Assembly (NCBI GenBank): GCA_024349245.1
Contig: JALDNG010000020.1
Coordinates: 5,276,501 to 5,340,500 of the forward strand
Reading direction: 5' to 3'
Source of the DNA: Neodontobutis hainanensis
Lineage: Eukaryota > Chordata > Actinopteri > Gobiiformes > Odontobutidae
Length of the DNA: 64,000 nt
Made by a program: the position numbers and the translations under genes. Below are positions 48,473 to 59,900 of the stretch, in pieces. The notes beneath the pieces are model-generated. The model was not told where the DNA came from, did not search any database, and worked only from the letters and a program-made list of their open reading frames with translations. Position 1 is the first letter of the stretch, and each line of letters begins with the position of its first letter.

Positions 48473-51400
48473 CATTAACAGAAGCAAGACCTTTGCTGTT
48501 ATTTCCAAAACATTACTGACAACATAATATTTGCAATCAACTATATCATTTATTTGTCATTATTTTAACTTTAAATACACATAGAACATGTATTTTTAAT
48601 TATTGCAAGTTCATGTTGTAAATCTTTTGGATAAAAAAAACAACACAGGTTATAAACAGCAGAAAATGAGGGGTTGGAATACTTTTACTAGAATCATCCA
48701 TAGAAAACGACCCCTAATTAATTTCCATCTGTGTCCTTCTATTAGTCCAAATGGTGCTAAAGTTTGTGCAGTTGAAGGAATTGATTGTGTTTTTCAGAAC
48801 GAGCAGCGGCCAGTAGAGAAGTGTCTAAAGGGGGGCGTGTGCCACAGCAGGATACGACGCCAGGGCGGCCGTAAAGCCAGTCTCGATCTGTGCCATCTTC
48901 TCTGGCCAGCACTGGGTGTACTTTTATCCCCAAACATCAAATAATCAATAAGCTATAACAAAAGAGACATAGCTGCAGTTTAATTTTAAAAAAATATTAG
49001 TAATAGAGCACAGCGCTTATAGGCAATCGATCACAAAAGCTGATCCAGTAATTCAAACTGGCACATCCTTCCTCCAATTGACAGTTCCATGATGTAAAAG
49101 CAAAGAGGCATTAAACCCTGAATAGTGTGCATTATTGGTATCTGTTCACTTAGGAACAGTAGACCAACACAAGATGAACTTGAAAAGAGTGGGCGCATAG
49201 TTGTTATGCACGTGTTTGTTTGTTCTTTGCTGTATACACTACATAAATTATTCGCATAAAACCTTTAGACGTAAACTACTTATTTTTTTATTTTTAATAT
49301 AGAACTCACCATTCATTCTGAAACCTCCTTAATTTCTTACAATAATGCCTCTTGGAAAACTATATTCATATTCATCCATTTGTTAAAAAATGTAATTGCA
49401 ATAATTCCTACACGTTATCAAAGTAATTATTTACTTTAAGTGTTTATTATTTAAAATTGATTTTAGCAACACGTTTTATTGCAAAGGAACAGAAAAATAT
49501 ACAATGTAATAACAAATTTCCAACGCTGCGTAAAACCTGCGTAAAAATATGTTTAAGCCAGAAAACTGTTTCTCTAATTAACTGTGTAATTGAAGTTTTT
49601 ATTTCTCTCTTTTTGTGTTTTTTGTGCCTATAAGCAGCATCTCGCGCGTCTCTTAAAAAAAAAAGTCCGAGTGAACGCTGCGCTGCCTGTAGAGTGCTTT
49701 CATGTTCTGGGCCGCTAACCTACAAATAAACTAAATATCAATAACATAACTAGGTTATATTAAGGGGACCCCGGCGAGAGAGCCAAAGGAATTAGTGCCA
49801 TTCACCTTCTCGTTTACATCCAGGAATAAAGAGTCCCCCGGGCAAAGTTCAATTCACATGCACCTCTTTTACGCACTTCAAATGTTGTCTCTGCATGGCG
49901 CACAATGGATGAATGCTGGGTTTAAAATAACAGGGGTCTTTTACCTGCTCAGGGGGCTGTCTTTGTCTTTCAGAAAGGCATTATTACCATTGGCAGAATG
50001 AATTGAATCGTCAAAGTTGTCATAACATGGCTTCAAAGAAGAAGGGAAATGGCAGTTTGTTTGTGCTGTTTGACAAGCCTGTGAAGTATTCATTAGTGTT
50101 TGGGCACAAACTATTTTCTTGTAGGTTTTTTACAATGCAACACTCAATCCTCAGTCAAGGACGTGACGATGTGAGAGTGTCACTAAACTTATTGAAACTG
50201 GATATTATGCCAAGAAAACAGAAGGGGCAAATGGAAAACAGAGCGAGGGAAAGAGGGAAGCAGAGAGGCATGATGCATACCTCAGGCCTTCTTTAAAAGC
50301 GACACTGAATCTCTGTGTCCAATCCATTACCGGGGGATGAAATTCAAAGACAGAAATGTCTCTTGATGAGAAATAAATGAGTTACATCACATGTTCTGCG
50401 TGGAGAGCCTTTAGAAACACAGGTTTGTCAAATCAATTGCAACTTTCCATTGCATCCTCTTTATTGTAATAAAGAGTGTGAAGGAAGTATCACATTTGTC
50501 TCAGCAGAACAACAAAAATATAATTACCATGAAAGCAAGTTAAACATTTATAGACTTCCTTATTTATTTATTTACAATGTGTTATGACTGATGCCATGCA
50601 CTCTGTACATTCAAGTTGATGCTAACGCTCTGCTTTTGGAGTGGGTCACCGAAAGTGCACATAACAAGTTGGTAACACAAGAACTTTTATAAATGTATGA
50701 GTGTAAGCTGAGAAAAGTTGTAATTTTTAACCATCCACTATGATACTGTGTCTATGTTAATGTTTGTTAATATGGGAAAGACCCAAAGCATAGAGTTGGG
50801 TCATGTTTTGAATTGTTTGCTTTTTTTTTTTGAGATGTCATTATTACAAAATGTATTAAAATGGCATAATGGTTAAGAATAATGGAGTGTTTCGGAATAA
50901 AAAATGCAACACAGAAACAATAAGTGTGTGATCATGCATTTTGTCCTGATAAAACAAATGTTAGAGATGCATTTGACACAACAGCAAAAAAACTGTCTTT
51001 ATAATATGTACATATCTCAGTGAACTGCTAATTAACTAATAAACCTTTAGTCAAATTTATTTTTTTTAAAAAGTTAATCTACAGTCAAACAAGAAGCACT
51101 GATATCCATTACCCAAACATCCTCATACTTTCATACAGATGATTTTGTTTATTGTCATGGCTTATTTCTAAACACACATTTGCCTCAGACTCTTTTTCAA
51201 TAATGAGTGTAACTGTAGCTAATTGAAAATTACGGCTAAGACACAATGGCTTCTTGTTTGGATCAATCAGGTTTCAGGGACTTGGAAATATGAATGAAAG
51301 CCAGTTAAGTCTGTATGACTGTAACTGATGCTGCGTACAGTAGACACTATGGTTATACATGATGTACTGTGCACCTATGCCCTCAAGATAAACCTGTAAT

Positions 51401-51728
51401 TAGACCATGAACAGTGAGCATTACATTTATCTATTCATTTAGACACTTGTGCTTGCATAGACCAACAGTCTTCAGTCTGGTTTACAGGGGAGCCTTGTAA
51501 CTGAATGGCTAGGTTATGTCAACTATAAATGGGCCCTTGTATGGGCAGGTAAACATATATGAAAAATATCAGTGTTTAATATTAAACTGTCATCAGCTTC
51601 CCAACCAATTCTGCCCTGACTATTTACTTTTAATCAACTCTTAGCCATATTTACAGAGCGAGACCTACATGAGAAATGCCAAAGTGGTTTCTTTTTGCAT
51701 AAATGAACGATGTAACAACTGTTCTCTT

Positions 51729-51741
51729 CCAGTAGGGGGCA
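51729..51741 (+). promoter_or_regulatory. CTCF-like motif
   Basis: CCAGTAGGGGGCA fits the CTCF core consensus CCASYAGRKGGCR at all positions. It lies between pax3 and the RING gene. Occupancy is unknown. Confidence 0.5.
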
Positions 51742-52712
51742 CATTTGATGCACAGCAGGAGGCTTAATGTAAGTTTTGTTATCAGGGATTATGTCAGAGC
51801 TGGCATCATAAGCCCAGTCTTGGCAGTGGCCTACTAAATGAGCCAGCTGAAATGGGTTACAAAAACAGAGAAGTGATATTATAGATATTCATATTTCCTT
51901 TATTACTGAAATGTGTTTATGTATGTAAAACAGCACATAAAGAACATTTCTCTGTGCAAATGCAATTTAAAGAATGACCACAATTTCTCATAAAAACTGA
52001 CAACATCTTGGAGGTTTTCTCAAATAAATACAACACGCTTACATTTTTCTCAGAGTACTTTGTCAAATAAGAGGGTGAAAGTGCATCAAAGATAGGGAAA
52101 GGTAAAAAAAATTAAATAAAATAAAGGATGATTGAAGCAAGCATGGATATAAGAGGCTATGGGTGGATTGTTTTAGCTATTTCCCCATTATAGGGATAGC
52201 AGCAACAGTGTGCAATGGCAACAGGTGCTAAGATACAAATCACTTTGGTGTCTGGATCATCTCAAATTTAGTTCAGGACATAGCACAGTATTCCTTTTGC
52301 ATACTCTACCATTTACATCTTAAACATGTTTGTGCACATGTTATGGATTGCAAGATAGCAATTGTGTATATTCTGAATTAAGTGTGCTTCAGGCTCATTT
52401 TAGATAATGTTACAGGGGCTAAATGTATTTTGATATTCAATAGAGAGAAACAGAGTGTTTGAAGTTCATTTGTGTAATGTTAACAGAGTTTTCTCCTTCA
52501 GACACAAACTCAATTAACGGACAGCAGCAGGGCTAACTGGAGCAGGCCAGCTGAAGGTGAAATTATTCAGAACAAAGTCAAACCCAGCCCTGTACATCGC
52601 TTACATGTCTCAGTTTGAAGGAGAAAACCTCTAAATAAAACCTTAGATCAACTTTATTTTAAGTCTTTTTCAGTTCAGTTTGTGGCAGACTAAGCTCTGG
52701 CGTCACTCATGA

Positions 52713-52725
52713 CTCCCCCTAGTGG
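52713..52725 (-). promoter_or_regulatory. CTCF-like motif (one mismatch)
   Basis: The minus strand reads CCACTAGGGGGAG, with one mismatch to the CTCF core. It faces the plus-strand site about 1 kb to the left. Confidence 0.4.
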
Positions 52726-54404
52726 CACGAAATGATATAACAGGCTGCCTCAGATGGCACTTAATGGTTGCACTGTTGATATCATTGCATTTGTGTTGTT
52801 CGTGTCATCTTTGGCATATGTCACAACTGTTATTTCAAAAAGCTTCCGATAATTTAAGGACAAAAAACAACAACTATATAGTTACTTGCCAACTTTGACC
52901 AATCACAAGCTCTGATATGTGCTCATTTTCCCTTTGACATAATTAAAAATTGTATTGTGGTTTTGGAGAAACATATAACTTGAATGTGTGAAAGTGGGCT
53001 GAAGCCTTTAGTATAACTTAAATACACACCTGTCAAAGGCCAAACCCTCATATTTAAAAAGTGTATAAAAGTTGTAGATTTTGGGAGACAGCTCCAGGTT
53101 GGAAACCCTGTTCTTGAAGATTGCTGTGTACATAATGTGATAGTGGTGAAGGATCCCCTCCTGACATCCCAGTACCATCAGCCGTGCATGATGCAGGTTA
53201 TCATTACAGTGAAGTTTTCATCATTTAGCAATAAGGTGAGGCACACAAGACGAGAGATGCATAATATCTCTCAAGTACTAAAAAATCTAAAGTGTGGTCT
53301 TGACCTCTCAGAAGTCTTACATGGACACAAAGGAGCTAAAATCATAGGTTGTCTCCAAATAATTTGAGACAAGTAGAAACCAACAGAAACCACACTTCGG
53401 GTTAGGTTACAGGTTGCAACTACAGACTGTATATTATAATACCATATGATAGGTCTACAGTCTTGTCCTGAGGACTGCTTTCTCAATGGATCATTCTTAA
53501 GCATCTTACATCCAGGGCAGTGTTTCTAATACTTTTTACAAAGTAACCACATTTGAAAATGCCAATTTTCAAATGTCAAATGTTTTTTCAACATTGTTTT
53601 CTCAGTGTTTATTCATAAGTGCCCTTAACTATTTTGATTCCAATTTAGTACCTAATGAAGCTGTCATTTCAATTAAACTGAAGTATATGATCACAAAATG
53701 ACTGTAAGTTGTAAAAATAGTGCTTTTTAACTGCAAATGTTCTTGTGACCCAGTTAAAATTCATTGTGAGCCACTATTCAGTCACAACATTGATTGGGAA
53801 ACTTAGCCCACTAGTGCATCCTCTGGGGACCAACTCTAGACCTGAGTCAATACCATGTCATGGCACTGACTGGAACCAAAACCTCATCTCAATTATTTAC
53901 AGGCTGGTCTGTGGATTTGACTCCTCTGTAGAGGCTTCTAAACACATGGGTCTCCAAAACTCCAAACCAAAAACCCAGTGTGACCAGAGCCAAATACGTC
54001 TTTGTACAATAGTGTGTTGTTGAGTAACAGGAGTGATATGACAGTTATTATACAGTGAGTGGCATATTATGCATATCAATCAGCAGAAGAAGGTGGGAAG
54101 GATATCAAACCCTGGATAAGCACTTGACATTCACTGTCATCAAACCAAACACAGCTCAGAACAACACCAAGGGTCCTCACAAAAACCCAAATGATGACAC
54201 AATCCAACTGGCCCCATCCAGCTTCAGTGTTAAGTTAAGGGAGAGATTCTCAGGATCATTTGGCCTATTGCTCCAAACAACATGAAGGCCTTCGGGTGTT
54301 TGCTATAATTTGACAAGGCCATTGTGGGGTGTTATTGTTTCTAAAAAAAAGTAAAGGAAATAGAGTCATATGTACACACGGATAACAACACACCCACGGC
54401 AGAA

Positions 54405-55187
54405 TTAGGCGTTTCTCCTGGAGTTACTGGTGGCCGACGTGCGTCCAGTCTCGTGGTCTGGTCTGTATTTGAGCCAGCAGATAAGCCACGTGACCACCAC
54501 AGAGAACATGGCCAGGATGCTGGCTACAGACAGGCAAATGGGACCTGCCGGCGAGGGCGGGATGCTGTGACTGTGCACAAAGATAAGCCCCATGAACAAC
54601 AGCACAAGCATGGACAAGAAGGAGAAGATGACGCACACGCAGCCCGTGGTCAGCGCCACTCGCTTGCAGCTCTGACAGCTGTCATAGCGCACTGAGTCCT
54701 GTGAGAGCGTTGTGGCAGTGGACACGGTAGTGGACGGCGTGGCCTGGCTGTGGCTCACGCTGGACGTGCCCGACGCTTCCTCGCGGCGGAGGGCAACGAG
54801 GGCCGGGTGCAGAGGGGGAGGGAAGGGCGGCAGAGCATCCTGGGGGAGGGGGTCCGAGTCAATGTAGAGCGGAAAGTCCTCTGTCACCTTGGTGTTGTTC
54901 GGCAGGTTCTGGATCCTGTAGTCGGGCACGGGGGTCCGGTGACGACACACGGGGCAGCTGATGCGCCATGGCCGCTCCTCGCGGAGGTGCAGCGTGTTCA
55001 GGCACTCCTCGCAGAACGTGTGCAGGCACTCGAGGATCTTCGGAGCCCGCCGGTCAAGGTCGAAGTAATTGTAGCATATTTTACACTCGTATTCCTCGTA
55101 GGGAATTGCCGAGGACGACGCCTGGCCGCCGGGGGGTTCCACTCCGTTTGATGCCAGATCTACCTCTGCCATGTCATCTTTCGCCAT
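54405..55187 (-). CDS. Membrane-anchored RING-HC E3 ubiquitin ligase (RNF182/RNF152-like architecture)
   Basis: A single uninterrupted 260-residue frame. A C3HC4 RING finger lies at residues 35-81 (C35, C38, C54, H56, C59, C62, C78, C81, i.e. CKICYN ... LECLHTFCEECL ... CPVCR). A Pro- and then Ser/Thr-rich linker follows (about 110-165), then a CxxC pair at 171/174, and two hydrophobic segments at about 177-204 and 214-239 with a short polar tail. This N-terminal RING plus two C-terminal membrane helices is the layout of small membrane E3 ligases such as RNF182, with the RING facing the cytosol (family knowledge). The specific orthologue is not certain, so no symbol is given. The first ATG (55187) has a weak context (T at -3); Met6 has a stronger one. 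It lies about 6.6 kb upstream of pax3 on the same strand and head-to-head with sgpp2. Being intronless, it could be an old retrocopy or simply a single-coding-exon gene as in related RNFs. Confidence 0.9.
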   Translation of the reverse strand: MAKDDMAEVDLASNGVEPPGGQASSSAIPYEEYECKICYNYFDLDRRAPKILECLHTFCEECLNTLHLREERPWRISCPVCRHRTPVPDYRIQNLPNNTKVTEDFPLYIDSDPLPQDALPPFPPPLHPALVALRREEASGTSSVSHSQATPSTTVSTATTLSQDSVRYDSCQSCKRVALTTGCVCVIFSFLSMLVLLFMGLIFVHSHSIPPSPAGPICLSVASILAMFSVVVTWLICWLKYRPDHETGRTSATSNSRRNA

Positions 55188-56792
55188 TCACGTTCTCCGC
55201 GGAAACACAAAGGGAGCTGACGAACTGATGCTGATGACGGTGCTCGTCTCTCCTCCTCTGCCCCCTCCTCTCCCCTTTTCATTTAAACTGCATCACGTCC
55301 ACGCCGCTGTTTATCCTCCGTCTCTTTTTTCCTCTAAATGACGGGATCCCGACTATAGCTCCACACACGCTTTGCCCATACGCTCCGTGTGCAGGGATGG
55401 ATGATGTAATGGCGATGCGAGGCTCGTCCAAACACACACAAAGGGAGAGAGGGGCGTCCGCGTGTCGCCCGAGAGGGTGTGATGTTGTTTTATGTCATAG
55501 GTGTAGGAGCAGCTGACAGCCCAGCTCGGTTACGCAGAGCAGGATAAACAACGGGATGAGCTTATTTGGTCAACGGGGGCGTCATCCCATGTTTCCTGTA
55601 AAACACTGTGTGCCAACAAACAAACATATTGTGTTGCATTTGTTGTGAGAAAGTATGAAAAACACAGCCTATCTAAAACACGTCTTTTCAGTGAGTTCAA
55701 CTACACAATACACAGCAAACAGATTAAAAGTGAAGCAAAAATAACCAAGGACTAGATACAGGGCAATACTAATCTTGGAATAAAAGATGAACCAAAGTAA
55801 ACCCAAGCCTCCACCAGGATTAAATCCAAGACCCAAAATGACTTCACATTAGACTAAACAAGAACCATCAGACTTACCCCAAAAACCCAAGACTGAACCC
55901 AGGGCAAAAGAAGGACTAGACTAAACGAAACTATCCAAATCTAAAACAATAGACTGTAGGTATAATCATTGCCTTTTCAACATTTCTTTTCCGAATTTCA
56001 TTTTAAAAAAATCACATTTTTTGAATCTGTGTTTGAATTGTCCCTTCACAGGATCAGTTGTCATTTCATTAACATAAATATTTGGCCACACAATGTACAG
56101 TATATGCTATCTTTGAGTATCAGATGTTGATTTAAAATAGTCTTTTAGTAAAATATTTTAAGTCAATGTGAAATGTAAGATTAAAGCAACACTCCAAACA
56201 ACGTTTTATCTTAAATTTGGGGAGCTGGGAATAGCAACATTAACAGCCTCAAATTAATTCTGATGGCTTCTTGAGGTAAAACAGAGAAACAATAGCACAC
56301 AAAATACTCCAGTCCACTAAGTAACTCTGAGTAACACCACCATCACATACTGTATGTTGCCAGAACTAATCACTTGAACACAAAGTATGCTACATCAAAA
56401 CCTAAATATTTAAGAGATATGTATTTGAAATCAACAGCCCCATGTGCGTTTTGACTTTAGTCTGTCAAGTTACATAGTGTTGCTTTACAATTACCTTTTA
56501 TGACTTTACTGGTTGATGTTTTAAAAAAAAAATGTCATTGCAATTAACCATTACATGCTAATAATAGCACTTTAACTGCAAGTATGAAGGTCATAGCTTA
56601 CACATTTTATTGCTGGTTCAAAGCTCTTCCGCCTGTAGCACCGCCCTCCGCGCCCACCTGTAGGCTACACCTCAGCAGCCGCACCTGACAGCTCTGTCTG
56701 CGGGGATCCACCCTGTCCTGTCCAGCCGGGTAGGTTTCAGCGCCACGTTTAACTCCACATTATCCCGCTGCCGTTCGCCCGTTCCGCCTGAC
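55188..56792. promoter_or_regulatory. Shared intergenic region between the RING-finger gene and sgpp2
   Basis: 1.6 kb between two divergent start codons. Each end is CpG/GC-rich (about 55190-55560 and 56630-56792, the latter with CCGCCC-type Sp1-like words), consistent with one promoter per gene; the middle is AT-rich with no clear signals. The 55700-55930 part is rich in short AAGACYNAA-like words and may be a degenerate repeat. I cannot tell whether this is a true bidirectional promoter. Confidence 0.45.
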
Positions 56793-56996
56793 ATGTTGGA
56801 GCACCTGGCTTACCTGCACGACTCGGAGCTTGTGGCCCGGTTCCAGAGGCGATGTGGACTGTACCTGGTCGAACCAGCTCATCACGAACAAAGCAAGACG
56901 AGCGGAACCACGGTCAATGCACGTGGGCAACCTTGCAAAAGATTTGAACAAAACAACAAGAACTCCAGGGCTGAAGGCAAAGAAAATGGATTCAAC
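56793..56996 (+). CDS. sgpp2: sgpp2 coding exon 1
   Basis: 204 bases, 68 codons. The ATG at 56793 has G at -3. The sequence contains DSELVARFQRRCGLY, the conserved N-terminal word of Sgpp2, followed by a polar linker ending NGFN. The donor is TTCAAC|GTAAGT. Without splicing, the frame stops a few codons later. Confidence 0.92.
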
Positions 56997-59900
56997 GTAA
57001 GTGTGTAGTAAATCTTATAAGGGATTAATTATTACTGAAAATGTTAGGATACGTTAGGCTTTGTGTCTTACTAAATAAATATTTAGATTAGTTTCAGACA
57101 CAATGCAAAACAGTGACTGGCTTTTCTTGTTGGTCAGGCTTACACTCCTCTTCACTCCACACCAAGGGTTGTTTACATTCTCCTCGCTTTTATCTTCAAT
57201 CTATTGTCAATTGTTAACCATTTTTCTAAAACAGTGGAAATTTACAGTAGGACTATATGTCTTAGGTTCTAATGAGTCATGCAGATTATAGTATTATGAC
57301 ATTTCTCTTCTGCTTCACCAGATAAAGCTCTTTATCTTTAACTGAAATGTCTTAACTTAAAAAAATGCCCATAAGCTCTTGATGTTTATTCTGTATTTAC
57401 ATGACTCATTATGTTTAAGAGTAGTGTGAATGCTATGTGAATACACCACAGCTGTTTGAACGTATTAGTATGGATGTGAGTGTGTGTTTTTGCAGGGCCA
57501 AAGCAAACCTGATTATGAGGTGAGGAACTGGCTTCTGCACTTCCTCTTCCTGTTCTCTTCTGGGCTGGGCCATGAAGTCTTCTACATCACCTGTCTGCCC
57601 TGCATCCACTGGAACCTGGACCCATTCTTGTGTCGACGTCTCGTCAACATGTGGATAGTAAGACCTCAGTGTGTGTGTCTTTCAGCAGTCTGAAGATCTC
57701 CACAATGCCACTTCTCTTCTCTTGCGTCTCATCTTGATCTCTTCACCTTTCAACCTCATTTCATCCTTTCCCCTTCGTGTGACCTGTCTCTGACTCCAAT
57801 GTGTCCACATATCCTCAGGCTTAAGGGCATAAGGGCCAGGCCCCTGACATGGCAAGGAGCCACACAGACGGACACATTAGACAAAAAAGGCTGCAAGGAT
57901 TTTTTTCTTTAGAAGTCTCTCTCTCTCTTTTTTTTAACAAACAAAATCTAACTCATTAACGGTTCTTAAAAGCATTTCAAGCAATTTGCTCAGAAGAAGT
58001 GACACATTTCTGAGACAGACAACCCTTCCACACTTTCCTACAAAGAGTGTGATAGCAGTGTGTTTTCATGCCCCTTGTGTCTCCCACCCTGAGCGCTTGG
58101 TAGATGCCCTGTGTCTGAACCCCTCGTTTGCCCCCCTAAGGGAAGAGATACAATTCTTCTGGCATCTCGACTGAAGCAGGCCCCTGTGTGAACTCCCTTC
58201 CAACACTTATAAACACCAACACACATTGCCATCTTGCCAACTAAACAACCTCATTCCCCTCCCTCTAGTTAGACATTACCAGGCTCACTGTGTGCTCTCC
58301 TCCCCCTATAGACTACCGTCAGAGTGTTTTATTGGCCTCATCAGCGCTCAGAGCTTTCTCTTTTTCAACCGGCCATTTGGCGTGTGAGCCCTCAGGCCAC
58401 ATAACCCCGCACTTGTAACTTCTAACAGCGGTCGGCCATTGTGCTTAGAGTTATCTGAGGTTCACAGAGGGTTATGCTTCAGTCTCGGTGACTTGCGGAT
58501 GGCAGTCATGCAAATTGAGAGCTGTATGCATGAACGAATGCATTACAAGCCTTTGAGTGACACACTTGCATATACGTGCGTACCTTTTGTGTCCTTGACT
58601 ACTCTTTGTCGGCTTTACTCGAAGGGTGACTTTGGTCAGCGTGGAAAACAAAGCCTGTCGTTAGCCATATGCTCATGAATTTAATTGCTACATTCAATGG
58701 CACTATGTAGTTTAAAGCAAATCACATACTAACTGTTGTGTTTGGAATATACATCTGAGGCTGCTCTCTTTTTATAATCAAAGACACAGGAGAGAGGACA
58801 CTTTATAATTGTTACACTACTAAGTGCTAGTAAAGCATTAATACACATTAGCTTATTATTCAAGACTAAAACATTAAAACTAAATGGTGCGTCATAGTGA
58901 AGGAGTGACGCCTTGTAAATACTTAACTACTGCTTATTAGTGTGTGGTTAGTTAGTATTATAAAGTGTTACCCTTTCAAATTTTATTGCTCAGCCAACAC
59001 TGAAAATACAAAACACAATAGCAACATTGCATAGATATTTGCAAATATTAAATGCCATAAACTCATAAATGTCTGTTTTTATGATCACATGGCTCTTTAG
59101 TTGTATTATTATGAATAGATCAATTATTTTGATCTTCATCTTTGAATAATTCATCTTCATCTTTGAATAATGGAGGAAATGGTCTGGGTGAATTCTATAA
59201 ATTGTGCTTGAACAGGAATTGTATTAAGCACTCAGTATACTCTTTATACTGTGTATGAAAAAAGAAAATATATTTTGAACAGGGAAACTTAAGGGCTGTG
59301 ACTGAATAAGCAGACCGGTAAAAAGCTAAGAAAACCTGAAAGTGCCCCTCAAAGAGCAAGTGATTCTGCTGACTTATTAAATCCACCTTTTGGGGTTTGG
59401 TTTATGGCTCCACAGTTGTATTACCAGAGAAAAAGTGTAACCTGCTACTGTAGTGTACAGATTAATACTGTCATTGTGCTCCAAATAGAGCAGATAAAAC
59501 TAAACTAACCGAAAACAAGTCATGACCAAGACAAGATCAAGACTTTTAGGAACAAAGTCAAAGCCAAGAAAGATGCACGAACATGGTACGAGGGAACAGT
59601 AAACAGATCCAAACAAAGTCCATTTTGACCACCAAACCTATGAGACTGAGGGTCTGCTTGTGACTGTGTGAAGGACAGCAAGGAGGGAATGTTTGTGGTT
59701 TAAAAAAAAAAAAAAGTTTTTGATTTTGATTAATAAATACACTCTAGTCCACTTTTAACCAAAAGTTCTGTGTGCTCTGTGTCTGACACAAAGACACGAC
59801 CAAGAAAAACTCATTTTATTCCAGACCAAAACCTTTAAAATGAAGTCTTAAGACCGGTCACAAGACCACGACGTGTCTCGAGTCCACACAACAGTCTCCC

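Larger units (their letters stand above)
48331..54404. other. Intergenic region between pax3 promoter and the RING-finger gene
   Basis: About 6 kb with no recognisable exon. It has a poly-T run at 48451-48472 and two CTCF-like motifs at 51729-51741 and 52713-52725. The 49.75-50.4 kb part is less AT-rich and non-repetitive, which could mean pax3 upstream control DNA. Short open frames here have no resemblance I recognise. Confidence 0.6.

Noticed and set aside
48603..48944. 113-codon plus-strand open frame divergent from pax3
   Set aside because: Considered as a divergent transcript partner, but it shows no domain, poor start context and no upstream promoter words on its side beyond the pax3 CCAAT boxes.
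54453..55228. Plus-strand open frames opposite the RING-finger gene
   Set aside because: Shadows of the G+C-rich RING gene; Arg/Gly/Ala-rich without domain features.
59500..59880. AAGACC-rich stretch as a named transposon
   Set aside because: It resembles degenerate dispersed repeat words seen in fish genomes, but I could not define ends or a consensus.
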